A stretch of 64,000 bases of DNA, taken from the NCBI GenBank assembly GCA_030737835.1, contig CM060850.1:26385385-26449384 (forward strand), given 5' to 3'. Under the pieces are notes generated by a model, which searched no databases, was not told where the DNA came from, and saw only the letters and a list, made by a program, of their open reading frames with translations. Position 1 is the stretch's first letter; each line of letters starts with the position of its first letter. A program made the translations under genes and the position numbers. The stretch is from Acorus gramineus. Its lineage: Eukaryota > Streptophyta > Magnoliopsida > Acorales > Acoraceae. Positions 43,490 to 54,790 of this stretch are shown here, one piece after another.

Positions 43490-46400
43490 TGGTAGAGGTT
43501 GTTATTGATTTCACAGTTAAGTTTTAATGGCGTGGACATTAGGGTTTTTATGTATGACCTGAGAATGAATATGTTTGGTGTTTCTCATATTTCGTGCTGC
43601 TTTATTTGTGTTGTTCGATGCATTAAAATGGTGGTGTCGACGCAAATCCCATGAGATCGAGGGCTGCAATGGCATGATTGAATGATATGTGCATGTACTC
43701 GATTCATTTACATTTTTTTTTTTCCAAATAAAGCTCATAGAAGAACACTATCATAATAAATTGGATGGCTCAAATCTTAAAGTATGCCTCCTTTTTTTAA
43801 CCTACTCCTCCATTGAGCATTTAATTTAGAAGTCCCAAGTATTTTTTAAACCCTTGAATAAATTGATCTGTGCACCCCTTTAATTCTCTCCCACAAAAAA
43901 AAAAGTCATATTTAATCATTTTACAGTCTAAAACGCATACTTTACATTATTTTATTTTTTAAAAAATCATATAATCTCATCGAATAAAGTATATGTTTTT
44001 ATAAAATATAAAGTATATATTTTAATTATTTAAATAATATTATTTATAAAAAATATAAAAAAAATTTAAAGAGTTATATATATACTTCATTACAATGAAT
44101 ATACAAGGTTAATGAGATATACATAGCTGTTTTTAAGACTACGAAAATGAATATCACTCTTCACCAAAACGTCAATCAAATGGCTGGAACAATTTTGGCT
44201 TATAAGACTCATCTCTTCATTGGGTCTTAAAAAGATTTGATTTCTTAGTGGTTTTAGGGGGTGAAAGGTGGAGGTCTCTGATGGGGGAATTGTTCGTGTT
44301 TCACCGCCTCTCCAAAGGAAGCGAAATGTCACTCCCACAGCGTTTCAGCTTCACGTGCTTATTGGGTTTTAATTTATATTTGGGTATTGTTTCTTTGTGG
44401 ATATTTTTACCCTGGAATTCGCATTTTGGGTTCACTTTTGTGCCGGAAAAGATTGAGTTTTTCCCAGAGGTGTTCTTTATGTATTATATAGAAATTGCAT
44501 ACCTTTCATGTTCTTGGTAATTCTAAATTTTATTTATGTAGGTATTTATACTGTGTTTTGTCAGAGCTTGTGATTTACATGGAATTGGTGTTTATTTTTC
44601 TTTCACTGTTTTTCATCATATCTTCCCAATACATACATGAATAATTAAGATAATAATAATGATTTTTAAGCCTCAATTGATAGACTATATTCCAAGTCCC
44701 ATGAGGTGGCAAGTGAAATACTTATATTACCCCCCTCCCTAATTAATCGTTTTAGTATTCCATAACCGTCCCATTAATCCCGAGGTAGTTATGATTTGTG
44801 ATATCTTTCCGTTTTTGAATATTTGTTTTCAATTTGACGTCCAAAAAATTTACGATTCTCTATTTCTGATTTGTTAATGATCGGCTGATAGGAAAACAAA
44901 TATGAATTTCATTTTTTATTCAGATCTAGTTGGTGTATACGAGGTGAATTCACGATTTTTTTTCTTCTATGCGATCTGATTCTGGTGCAAACAGAAATTG
45001 ATAGATCCAAGTTAGGTTTTTTCGGATCCCAAAAATTACAATATTTTACGATTTTTTAGTTTTCAGATGGATGGATTTGAAAACAAACATCGAATTTTAT
45101 TTTTGTTTCAGTTCTATTGGTGGAGAAGAGAAGAATTTAATTCATTTAGTTTTATTTGTGAGCAGTTTGTGGTGCAAACAATGACGATCCATTCAAGCTA
45201 GTCCTTTTTAGATCTGAATAAATTATATTGATTTTTTGTTATTCCTTTGAATCATCATATACATGTATTGAATCTGAATTTAATTTTGAATTCAAATACA
45301 TGGCTTGTATCTTGATTTATATGCATTGTTGTGTACCAGGTATGATCTGTACAATCGTTTTATGATTGTGTGTTTGTGTATAATTATGCATAATGTGTCA
45401 TTCATTATATTTTTTAGCGTTGTATGAGCATTATTCGACTCATTCAAATTAAGATTTTCAAATACAGTGCACATTCACTTGTATGGAATGTGTATTTGAT
45501 AATTCAAATTCCAGATACACTTGTATCTGAATTTGATATCCAACCCATTTTGAAGGTTGTTATTTATACTTCTATGGATTTAATTAATATATAGCTGATT
45601 AATATCTAATTGCTTATTGTTGGTATTTTGAAGACCTTTTATGAATTTTCTATGCAGTGCTTAGTAGCATGTAGACCATAATTGTACATTTGGATTTTCA
45701 GATACATTACTATATCTTAATTTGATAATATGTGGTTGATGTTCTGATTTTTCACCAGGTAGTGATGGTGATTTTATAGAGGACACATGCGAAGACTCAA
45801 TTCATTTGGACGACATCAATGATTCATGTTCTGTGAAAACCAGTTTGCCGAATGTATTATTTGTTGTGGCTAGTCAGCAAAATGTATACAAGATGCAACT
45901 TGTTTTTGAAGATGCGGAAATCGCGGCAACAAAAAAGCTACTGTGAAGCTTTAGAAACAAGTTGATGAACATGGTTGATCAACATGTTTTATACAACAAT
46001 TTCAGATACAGTTGATTCAGATACATAAAGTGTTTACAAAACATTAAGACATTTTCATCAAGAGATTTAGATATGTTTTATAGAACATGAGTACAACATT
46101 TCAGATACAGTTGAGTATTCCAAATTATAAGTTTGAAGATATTAATACAGTATACATTTTGATTCACGGCACATACAACTTCTTAATAGCATGTAATGTG
46201 ACTAATGAGATCTCTGTTTCTACATAATTGCTTCAGATTCAGATATATTTCGTTAACAGGTTTTCAGATACAAATACAATTGATTCAGATATATACATTG
46301 TTTACAAAAACATTAAGATATTTTTATCAAACTCAATATATTATAATTACCAAATATAAGATAATAATACATGATCTACATTTATGACATTTCAAACATT

Positions 46401-46924
46401 TCACTTGGTTATTTTCAATTGTTCATTCAATCAGATTTTGTTTCACTGAATTAAGAAACAATTGCATATTATATACATTTTCAGATACATGTCTCTGACT
46501 TATGTATTCGTTCATCAGTTTTTTGTTTCCTCAAAAAATGAATTGTGTACACGAGAAATCCTACAGTTTTTGAAAAATGTCAATGTTTTTTCTTTAATCT
46601 AGATACACTGGTAGATAAAGACAATGTAGCAGAAATAATTTCGTTATATATTAGAGATTTAGCACATGCTGCCAAACTTAAAAAAAAAATTCAGATTTTG
46701 TTTGGATTCAGATACATGTATCTGAAACACTGATTTCAAACAAATCTTTTTTAGATTTCAGATGCACGTATTTGAAACATTGATTTTTTAAATGGATTTT
46801 AGATTCAATCAGATTAACAAGATATCAGAAAACAGAAGGGAATCGTTTCATATTTAATTTTGAAAACTAGATATTTTTGTCTTATAAGAAGTGTGCAAAA
46901 AATTAATCTAAATTGAATTGTTTA
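43384..46924. other. Gene-poor interval
   Basis: The first 350 bp hold the promoter of the gene at 43383 (a TG/GA simple repeat near 43456-43490). The rest is AT-rich. A plus-strand frame at about 45750-45945 (GDFIEDTCEDSIHLDDIND, LPNVLFVVASQQNVYKMQL) is acidic and protein-like, but I do not recognise it; it could be an exon remnant of an old transposon. Phrases like CAGATACA recur many times from 45480 to 46760. Confidence 0.35.
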
Positions 46925-47107
46925 TGTTAAAGATCAATCATTATTAGGATAATATTATATCTTTATTGTCATTATTGTGATATTATTAGTTTCCTAGTTT
47001 TCCTAGATTCCTTATCTGTATTTTAGGGTTTCCTCTATGTATCTATAAATAGAGCCATTTGGCTCCTCTAATATAATAACAATAATTCCCTTTTCTTTAT
47101 TCTAACA
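46925..47107 (+). repeat. 5' LTR
   Basis: 183-bp left terminal repeat of the element, with TG...CA ends and a TATAAATAG promoter. Confidence 0.9.
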
Positions 47108-48221
47108 TGGTATCAGAGCCTCCACCTCAAAAATCCTAGATCCACAAAAGCTTCTCTTTCTCTTCCCTGCTTCGATTGAAGAGTCTTCAATCGGAGCGGG
47201 GGAGGAATTTTGCTCGCGAGATCTAAAAACACCCCTTGGTATCCTCCTTGCCGTCGCAGTCGTGCCCTTGCCGTCGCCGTCGCCGTCGCCGTCGTGCCCT
47301 TGCCGTCGCCGTCGTGCCCTTGCCGTCGCTGTTGCCGTCGTGCCCTTGCCGTCGTCGTCGCCGTCGTGCCCTTGCTGTCGTCGTCGCCGTCGTGCCCTTT
47401 GCCGTCGCCGTCGCCGTCGTGCCAGCTGCCGGCGCTGCGCCTGCCGCTGCCGGCGCCGCCCTGCCGCTGCTCGCCCGGGCCTGCCGCGCCCAGCCCTTGC
47501 CCTGCCGTGCCCTGCCGTCGCGCCCTGCCAGCCCTGCCAGGGCGTGCCAGCGCTCCCGGATATCCCGGGATCTGCCCTGCCAGCGCGTGCCAGCGCTCCC
47601 GGACATCCCGGGATCTGCCCTGCCAACGCTCTCGGATCTCTCGGGATCTGTCCTGCCAGGGCGTGCCAGCCCGGATATCCCGGGATCTGCCCTGCCAGCG
47701 CGTGCCAGCGCTCCCGGATATCCCGGGATCTGCGCGTGCCAGCACTCTCGGGTCTCCCGGGATCCTGTCCGGGACGCCTCCCCAGCGCGCCCCATATGCG
47801 TCCCGGAGCCAGCGTGCACCACCAGCGGCTGCCGCTCTCCTCTGCCGGCACCAATCTCCGCCGTCCTCCGGCCGCCCTCCGCCGCCTCCGGCCACTCTTC
47901 GCTTCCGGCTCCTCCGGTCACCTCCGGCCACCCTCTGCCGCCTCCAGCCACTCTCCGCCGCCTCCGGCCGCTCTCCGCCTCCGGCTCCTCCGGTCACCTC
48001 CGGTTGCCGTCCGGCTCCTCCGGCCGCCCTCTACCGCCCTGCCGCCACCTCCGGCCGCCCTCCGGCACCTCCTTGAGATTTCAAAAATCACTAAATCGGT
48101 CATAACTTCCTCTCCGGAAGTCCGATTAAGGTGTTCCAGGGGTCCATTTTGCTCGATTTTTTGTTCTCTATGCATCTGTGTGATTCTTTTCTTCATTCGA
48201 GATCTCTATGATCCTCCTCAC

Positions 48222-48599
48222 AGATTTGCACACCTCCGCGCATCTCCTTGCGGCATCGACCGCTCTCGCGCTCTTCGTGCAATCTCGCTACTTCTCTTGC
48301 TCCCTCTACGCATGTCTTCTTTTATGTGCGCTCTTTCTCTTTTTCGTAGATTTGCACACCTCCGCGCATCTTCTTACGGCATCGATCGCTCTCGCGCTCT
48401 TCGTGCAATCTCGCTACTTCTCTTGCTCTCTCTACGCATGTCTTCTTCTATGTGCGCTCTTTCTCTTTTTCGCAGATTTGCACACCTCCGCGCATCTCCT
48501 TGCGGCATCGATCGCTCTCGCGCTCTTCGTGCAATCTCGCTACTTCTCTTGCTCCCACTACGCATGTCTTCTTCTATGTGCGCTCTTTCTCTTTTCGCA
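48222..48599 (+). repeat. Tandem repeat, 126 bp x 3, inside the LTR element
   Basis: Units start AGATTTGCACACCTCCGCGC at 48222, 48348 and 48474, spaced exactly 126 bp. The period is a multiple of three, so open frames run through it, but the predicted peptide is low-complexity and I do not take it for a protein. Confidence 0.9.
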
Positions 48600-48749
48600 G
48601 CATTGCGGCCACCACACGTGCCTCTGCAGAGCCCTTATCGTGCCTTTGTTGCACCCCTGCCGCGCCTGCACGTGCTGTCACCAGCCTTCGCCACCTTCTC
48701 ATTTTTGTCCAAACTCTAAGGGTTCTACCTTTCAGAGTTTGGGAGGGGG

Positions 48750-48929
48750 TGTTAAAGAATCATTATTAGGATAATATTATATCTTTATTGTCATTATTGT
48801 GATATTATTAGTTTCCTAGTTTTCCTAGATTCCTTATCTGTATTTTAGGGTTTCCTCTATGTATCTATAAATAGAGCCCTTTGGCTCCTCTAATATAATA
48901 ACAATAATTCCATTTTCTTTATTCTAACA
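48750..48929 (+). repeat. 3' LTR
   Basis: 180-bp right terminal repeat, nearly identical to 46925-47107. Confidence 0.9.
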
Positions 48930-48934
48930 GTTTA

Positions 48935-48951
48935 TATCGCCCCCCACCCCA

Positions 48952-48982
<31 letters not shown>

Positions 48983-50635
48983 AAAAAAAAAAAAAAACCG
49001 CGACGGTGAAGTTTCGATTGTGGCTAGAAATCTAACGTTTTTTTTCGTCATGGTTGACGATCTGTTTGAGAAAGAGAATTAGATGATATGAACTATTCAT
49101 AGTTGATTTTTTTTTTATTCGTATGGTTTTGCCCAATTTGAAAACCCGAAGTTTTAAATTTTTTTTGAAATATATTCAGTCGGAGGAGAAAATTCAATGA
49201 TCTTCCTTTTTTTGGGCTAAGATTAATGATGGGGAGAGGATTCAATGAAGATAAACAGTTTTAAGAGTGCATGAGATAATAAACCAGATTTTATTTGGGT
49301 TTTAGGGGCGTATAAATCAGATAGATTTAAATGGAACTTTTATAATATAATTCGTTTAAGAGGAACATATTTAAATATTTGAGGGATGAAAATCAAGCGA
49401 CCCTAATAAATTACAAATAGTGTAGATGAATCAACCCTCAAACCTACTGTTGTAAGACAAGATTCTACAACCCAGCCAACCTTACATAACCTCTTTGTTA
49501 CCCATTTGAGAAAGAAAAAAAAATTGCGCTTCTCATTTTCATACTCAAATACAATGCACCCCTTTTTTATTTTTTAAAGAAATGATATATTTCGTGTAAT
49601 AGGGTACATACTTTTGTAAATGATAAAATATATGTTATGAATTGTATAGACTCAATTATTTCAATGAAGGCTAGTCACATAAATTAACTTTTATATGTAA
49701 CTAAATCTCTTTGAAACCCTGTTTGTGATTTTTCAAAAATTCATCTTCAAACCCGGCATCTGAAAAGCATTAATTTGACAGACAAACATTGGATTTTTTG
49801 TGAAGAATAAGTGAAATGCGTCTTAGATGTTGAATGCTCATTTTTGTGTGGATTGCAGCATTTAATTTACATAGTTAAATTCATCCCACTGGGGATCCAA
49901 ATAGGATTTGACTACAAATTCTTTATTATAAAAAAGAAATAAAAACACAGAGCATGCACACTAAATAGTGAAGTCTTTTTCAAACTATATTTAGTGCACA
50001 CCAAATAAGTTTTGATAAAAAGTTTTTATCGCTTTATTTCATGTTGAATGAAACTATTTTTAGCAAGTCATTAGATTTCTAATAAAGTATATAAAATTGC
50101 ATTTTGATTGATAAAATTAATTGAGGGTAACAATACCCTTATGATTAACATAGTCATGGAACATACATTTTGTACCAAATAGAAAATGAATTGAAGGTAA
50201 GTGATAGAAATGGAAAATTTTCACTCTGACCATTCAAAATTTTAGTGTTTATGCCAAACAATAGAAAGAAAAAAATTTCTATCTCTTTCCCTCTTCTATT
50301 CTGTCTTATTAAAAAAGTGAGAAAAAATTTTCTCATAAAAGAGAATTTAGAAGATAATAATTAGAAAATTTTTCTACCACATGCACAAACAACATGTTAG
50401 TCAAAGAAATTTTTTTTTTTACTTTCTATCACTTTCCTTTTACCAAAATTCTTTCAGTTTCTCTTATTTTTCTTTCAAACATGTGCACAAACACCCTAAA
50501 CATAAAATGGATTTTCTATAGTCCTTTTCATTTATCTAAGAATATAAATCATACAACCTCTAAAAGACTATTTTAAAACCCTCAACAATATGCTTAGTAG
50601 ACACATATCTCTAAAAAACTATAATAAGCACATCT
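48935..50635. other. Gene-free interval with C and A homopolymers
   Basis: Starts with a C run (about 48953-48972) and an A run (about 48975-48998) directly after the LTR element. The rest is AT-rich with no gene that I can support. Confidence 0.45.
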
Positions 50636-51394
50636 CTAAGAGATACCAACATAACGCAGATTTAGACCCACAGAGTCATCACAAACTTCATCAACAACCA
50701 ATTGAATCGAGTCACCGTTCTTGATCCTATTGTCCTCTATGGTGCTGTTCTCACGCAGTCGATTCCAATTGAACATGAGAAAGAAATCCTTCCCTCCATT
50801 CAAGCATCTGCGCTGCATCTCCACGCGCACGGTACTAACAGTGTCCCTCTCTTCCACCCTCATGATCTCGTGTTCTTCGGTCAACATGTTCACAACATCG
50901 ATAAAGAACGACCTCTCCCTCTCCTGAGGCAATTCGATCAGCTTCACTGTCGGCGTCTCATCGATCAGATAATCACTCATCCGTTCATGCTCCTCCATCA
51001 CGGCTCCCATGTACTCGAGGCGCTGACGGTGCGGGGGCACGGCAATGTGCGAGTCGATCTGGCACTTCAGATCTCTGATCGACCAGTGATTCTCTGCATT
51101 TGTCACATTGATAAACCCATCATCATGGTGTTCGACCGTGACCTTTACAGGCTTGTTGTCCGGCGCCTTCTGGTAGAGGTCGATGGATGCCCCGTCCACG
51201 ACCCCGTAGTGTGAGAGTTCCGCACGCGCATCGTGCATCAGTTTTCCGTCATGGACGAGGAGCAGGCGGTGGTGCATGATGCCCCAGACGCGCTCGACCT
51301 CCTGCTTGAGTTCTTCCACGGTGCGGAATTCCCCGGTCAATGTTTCTGCGGCCGAGTCCGGAGAGGTTCCGCTCACCACTGTCACGGTGATCAT
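50636..51394 (-). CDS. Class B triple ubiquitin-like protein (252 aa)
   Basis: Intronless, intact. Start MITVTVVSGTSPDS at 51394, with a TATA box (ACTATATAAAA on the minus strand) near 51471-51481. Domains: about 1-77 (LLLVHDGKLMHDARAELSHY, VVDGASIDLYQKAP), 78-155 (VPPHRQRLEYMGAVMEEHER, MSDYLIDETPTV) and 156-236 (EEHEIMRVEERDTVSTV, EMQRRCLNGGKDFFLMFNWN, IKNGDSIQLV), with a tail to VGIS. No diglycine. The arginine/glycine of the RRRGLN signature is changed to RRCLN. It resembles the gene at 42583 more than the other members. It is divergent from the class A gene at 52615. Confidence 0.87.
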   Translation of the reverse strand: MITVTVVSGTSPDSAAETLTGEFRTVEELKQEVERVWGIMHHRLLLVHDGKLMHDARAELSHYGVVDGASIDLYQKAPDNKPVKVTVEHHDDGFINVTNAENHWSIRDLKCQIDSHIAVPPHRQRLEYMGAVMEEHERMSDYLIDETPTVKLIELPQERERSFFIDVVNMLTEEHEIMRVEERDTVSTVRVEMQRRCLNGGKDFFLMFNWNRLRENSTIEDNRIKNGDSIQLVVDEVCDDSVGLNLRYVGIS

Positions 51395-52057
51395 CTTAGG
51401 TTTTGGTTGGGGTGGATTTTAATTGATTGGTGGAATGGAAGGTGAGTGAGCCTCTGGATGTGAGTTTCTATTTTATATAGTGGAGGTTGTTATTGGCTTA
51501 AGTAAGTTTCAATGGCATTAGTAAGGTTGTTTTTGCGTGACCTGTTGCATATGACTAATGTTTGGTGTGTTATTCTATTTCATGCATGTTATTTTTGTAT
51601 TATTCCATTAGGGTACTCAAATGGTGCTCACAGGCAAAACTATGGTTTTGTTTTTGCATGTTATTATAAAGTGTCTTGTATTCTAGCATAATAAACAAAC
51701 ATGTGTGGTAGAAACAATATTTTAGAATTTTTTTTAGAGTTATTTTAATATTTTTTTCTTATTTTTACTATATTTATTTATTTACTCTTTCTTATCCTAA
51801 CTAAAGAGAGCAAATTTGCGACAGAGTTGTATCATGGTTTTGTTGAGAGAGGGGTGATGCTGAGGAGAGAGAAAAAAATGATAGGGTTTTGTGTATCTAA
51901 ATCACTCGTGTATCCATTTTTCTTGTGGATGTAGAAACTTTGATCATAAAACTCTTTGTTCTCTCATGTAAATTCATTTTCGTTATTATTTTTTAGATAT
52001 TGAAATATCGTAGTGTCAACACGTGTAAAACAGTCTTCAATAATCATAGTATAATGA

Positions 52058-52232
52058 TTCAGGGTTCAGCGGTGTTACCGATAGACCATGGGTTCTAGTC
52101 TTAGCGCTGACTTACCCACCTGTTTGTTAGCGATTATTCGAAAGAATTTTCTGTAGGATCGAGACAAACAGGCAAAATAACCTTCCCAACCCGATCATAA
52201 GATCAGTCACAGTATAAAAAAAAAAAAAAACC
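52058..52232 (+). mobile_element. tRNA-derived SINE, copy 2
   Basis: Head GTTCAGCGGTGTTACCGATA and B-box-like GGGTTCTAGTC, then a body shared with 14674-14846 (GACTTACCCACCTGTTTGTT, AGCGATTATTCGAAAGAATT, GGATCGAGACAAACA), and an A tail at 52216-52230. No clear target duplication was found. Confidence 0.7.
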
Positions 52233-52550
52233 ATATGTAAAACATCTTATGTAATGGCATGAACAGAAATATATATGTATGCGGTGGACCCATTTTTAAT
52301 CAATTTTTTTCCAACAAAACTCATATCTGACAAGAACTCTGTCATAATAATTAGGTGTCACATGAATCAATCGCGGTAGAGAAATTAAAGCTTAGATTTA
52401 CTTAAAAAAAATCATACAAACAGACAAGCATCCCATCCGTTTACATTTCTATCATGATCATCTCATGTTCTTCACATCCACAAACCATGCGAGAATATCA
52501 CAACTATTTTCATATGTAATCCAGCTTCCAACATGAATCCATCTTTACCC

Positions 52551-52558
52551 ATAAAAGG
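52551..52558 (+). promoter_or_regulatory. TATA box, class A gene at 52615
   Basis: ATAAAAGG about 60 bp before the ATG, conserved with the sister gene at 41214. Confidence 0.5.
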
Positions 52559-52614
52559 CCTACAAACCCCCACCTCACTTGTCAATTATAAAATCTGGAA
52601 AAACAACAAACAAA

Positions 52615-53118
52615 ATGGTTGAAAATCTGAAAGTGGTCGACATGGACACCGACAATGAGGACAACAGCTTTGACATCACCGAAGACATTGCGTTGGTATC
52701 CGATATGAAAGCTGTGATCGCCGACACGAGGGGGGTTCCATACGAGGATCAGATCCTTTATTTCGTGTCCATCCTACTACACGGTGACGAGCGAGAGCTC
52801 TCCGACTTCCACATCAAGAGCGACATGTTATTTCCAATACTGCTTCATAGGAAGACCAAAGCCCAGTGGATCAAAGTCGAGGTACTGTGTGTGTGGCCAT
52901 ACCGACGAAGCTTCACGGCCGACGTCTCTGGCCTCGACTGCGTGGCGTCCCTCAAAGCCATCATCAACGGCGTGGTCGGCGTGCCCCCCGCGAACCAGGT
53001 TCTTTGGGCGCACGGTGTGGAGATGCGCGACAGGGATGCGATCAGGGACTATACGTACACGCAGAAGCTTATGGTGTCGATGATGGTTTGCGGCCACTTC
53101 TCGCCTTCCAGGGTTTGA
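52615..53118 (+). CDS. Class A two-domain ubiquitin-like protein (167 aa)
   Basis: Intronless. The ATG at 52615 (MVENLKVVDMDTDN) is chosen by alignment with class A starts; the 12 codons upstream begin with TTG. Two ubiquitin-like domains: about 1-80 (PYEDQILYFVSILLHGDERE) and 81-155 (VASLKAIINGVVGVPPANQV, LWAHGVEMRDRDAIRDYTYT). It stops shortly after QKLMVSMM with a short tail (CGHFSPSRV), so the third domain is missing, as in the gene at 41214. Promoter stretches (AAGCATCCCAT, the TATA region) are shared with that gene. The closest three-domain relatives are at 3417 and the broken copy at 6189. Role unknown. Confidence 0.82.
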   Translation: MVENLKVVDMDTDNEDNSFDITEDIALVSDMKAVIADTRGVPYEDQILYFVSILLHGDERELSDFHIKSDMLFPILLHRKTKAQWIKVEVLCVWPYRRSFTADVSGLDCVASLKAIINGVVGVPPANQVLWAHGVEMRDRDAIRDYTYTQKLMVSMMVCGHFSPSRV

Positions 53119-53473
53119 GTTCTGAGGGTTGCTTGTTTTCTATTAATGTGTTTAGTAACACGAGTTATTAGTATCATTGAAGTATAATTTCTTTTGGGTA
53201 AATAAGTAGAATATTACAAATGTGCATTAGAACAAAAGAGGATAGCAGGGGATAGTTATAAAAAAAAAACAACAAATTACCTATCCTAAGCTCTTTTAAT
53301 GCTGATGCTATATGGGAAAGCTACGGTGCCATTTAGATAGAAACATAAATTATTTTAAAATTTATAATTATTATAAGAATATATAACTATATCAGTTGAA
53401 TAAATCTGTTTGGCTGTGTTTTTAATTATTGTCATCTTGATAACCACATGAACCAAACAATAATATTGCCCTT

Positions 53474-53544
53474 TAATTATATTTAAACCAAACATATGAT
53501 AACACCATTGAACCTCTTATTATATGTTGATTTAAATATAATTA
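53474..53544. repeat. Hairpin-forming inverted repeat, conserved in both units
   Basis: TAATTATATTTAAACCAAAC and its near complement GTTGATTTAAATATAATTA form a stem of about 29 bp. The same hairpin is at about 55928-55999 in the other unit. It lies about 215 bp after the stop of the class B gene. Confidence 0.6.
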
Positions 53545-53758
53545 ACTCAAAGTTACTTGAAAAAACAAAAGAGCTACTTTACTAGGCATACATAGAAGTC
53601 CAAAAGATGTAGTAACAGAACTACCAATCATGGTTAATTTATAATCCATCAACAAGAACAATAAAGGATCACATATTTTTGTTAGTTAAGCTATAAACAT
53701 AATCTCATAGAGAGGATCCTAAACTAGCACATTATTGTAAAATCAAAACCTACACATA

Positions 53759-54472
53759 CTAGAGCTTGGCTTGTGGGATACAACACATTTTAAGAACAGT
53801 ACTCTCATGGATTCCGACAGACAACAAAGTCGCACCCATAAAGAGCTCTTCGACAATATGCACGAAACAGAAATCTCGTCCTTGATTCAAGCCTCTCCGT
53901 CGCATCTCCGCAGCCACTGTGTACAGTGTGTCCATCTCGTCCACTGTCATCTCCTCCACATTTCCGCTTTCCATGTTAACAACCCTGATCTCGAATATCG
54001 GGCTCAATAATCTCGGAAGCTCGGTCAGGCGCACAATCGGCCTTATGTCGATCACGTAATCTATTAGTTTGTGGCATTCTTCCATAAGGGCTCCCATGTA
54101 CTCGAGTAGTTGCCGGTGTCGGGGAACGCCAATGTGCATGTCGATCAGGTCCATAAGATGTGTGATCGGCCACTGGGTCTCGGCGACCACCACCAGGCTC
54201 GGCCCGTAGTGGTGCTCGACTGTGATGTTGATGTGTGTGTGATGAGGAAACTTCACCCGAAGGTCGATGAAGTCGAAGTCTTTCACGCCATAGCGTAACA
54301 GGTCAGATTCACTGTGGATCAGTTTGCCATCGTAGACGAAGAGTTGAAGGTCATGCGGGATGCCCCAGATGCGCGCCACCTCCTGCTTGAGTATCTGGAT
54401 GAGGGTCTCCCTGTTCGCGGTTATCTGATACAATCTGTTGTTCACTACGTTCCTCACAGTCAGGGAGATCAT
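53759..54472 (-). CDS. Class B triple ubiquitin-like protein (237 aa)
   Basis: Intronless, intact. Start MISLTVRNVVNNRLYQ at 54472. Domains: about 1-75 (LQLFVYDGKLIHSESDLLRY, VKDFDFIDLRVKFP), 76-153 (VPRHRQLLEYMGALMEECHK, LIDYVIDIRPIV) and 154-237 (NVEEMTVDEMDTLYTVAAEM, RRRGLNQGRDFCFVH, GIHESTVLKMCCIP). No diglycine (ends PQAKL). It is the tandem twin of 56222-56932 and belongs to the right-hand subgroup with 60079 and 61757, marked by an RRRGLN(Q/R)GRD block. The promoter has a shared GGCTTTAGTGTGATTG module at 54593-54608. Confidence 0.87.
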   Translation of the reverse strand: MISLTVRNVVNNRLYQITANRETLIQILKQEVARIWGIPHDLQLFVYDGKLIHSESDLLRYGVKDFDFIDLRVKFPHHTHINITVEHHYGPSLVVVAETQWPITHLMDLIDMHIGVPRHRQLLEYMGALMEECHKLIDYVIDIRPIVRLTELPRLLSPIFEIRVVNMESGNVEEMTVDEMDTLYTVAAEMRRRGLNQGRDFCFVHIVEELFMGATLLSVGIHESTVLKMCCIPQAKL

Positions 54473-54592
54473 CTTGTTTGGTTTGGATTGTTGGAATATA
54501 TGGGAGGTTTCTTGGAATACAGTGGGACGGAACTAGTATATGTAGAGAGAGAGATGTATGTAGAGGTTCATTGGGGCTTCATGACATGGCTT

Positions 54593-54608
54593 GGCTTTAG
54601 TGTGATTG
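54593..54608 (-). promoter_or_regulatory. CAATCACACTAAAGCC module, gene at 54472
   Basis: The minus strand reads CAATCACACTAAAGCC about 120 bp upstream of the ATG, a variant of the module at 8600 and 12901. A TGCATG motif is near 54690. Confidence 0.45.
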
Positions 54609-54790
54609 AATTGACCTCATCATGAATGTGTGATGTTCTTTTAGAACCAAATCGCATGGCGTGAATTGAAATTGGTGTGATTAGGGTTCTAATATTTTGC
54701 ATGGCCTGAGAATGAAAACATTGTTCTCCTCTCTTTCTAAAACTTTCAATTCGATCATATTCGTGTGATACCACTAAATTTATGGTCCCT

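Larger units (their letters stand above)
46925..48929 (+). mobile_element. Young non-autonomous LTR retrotransposon (Copia-type primer site)
   Basis: A 2005-bp fossil element. LTRs of about 180 bp (46925-47107 and 48750-48929) begin TGTTAAAG and end TCTAACA. They are almost identical, so the insertion is recent. A primer-binding site TGGTATCAGAGC at 47108-47119 fits initiator-Met tRNA, as in plant Copia elements. A polypurine tract GGGAGGGGG (48741-48749) precedes the 3' LTR. The target duplication GTTTA flanks it exactly (46920-46924 and 48930-48934). The interior is GC-rich, low in complexity and repetitive, with no gag or pol, so it needs a helper element. The TATA box TCTATAAATAG lies in the LTR. 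Confidence 0.9.
53315..54790. repeat. Tandem duplication of a class B gene with flanks, unit 1
   Basis: From the 3' flank (GGGAAAGCTACGGT...) through the class B gene to its promoter this unit matches 55770-57190 in the same direction. The flanking similarity is high, so the duplication is fairly recent. Confidence 0.8.

Noticed and set aside
47102-48769. Long overlapping open frames (up to 485 codons) on both strands of the LTR element interior
   Set aside because: They come from GC-rich simple repeats (CCGTCG, CCGGCC) that lack stop codons in all frames. The peptides are low in complexity and match no family that I know.
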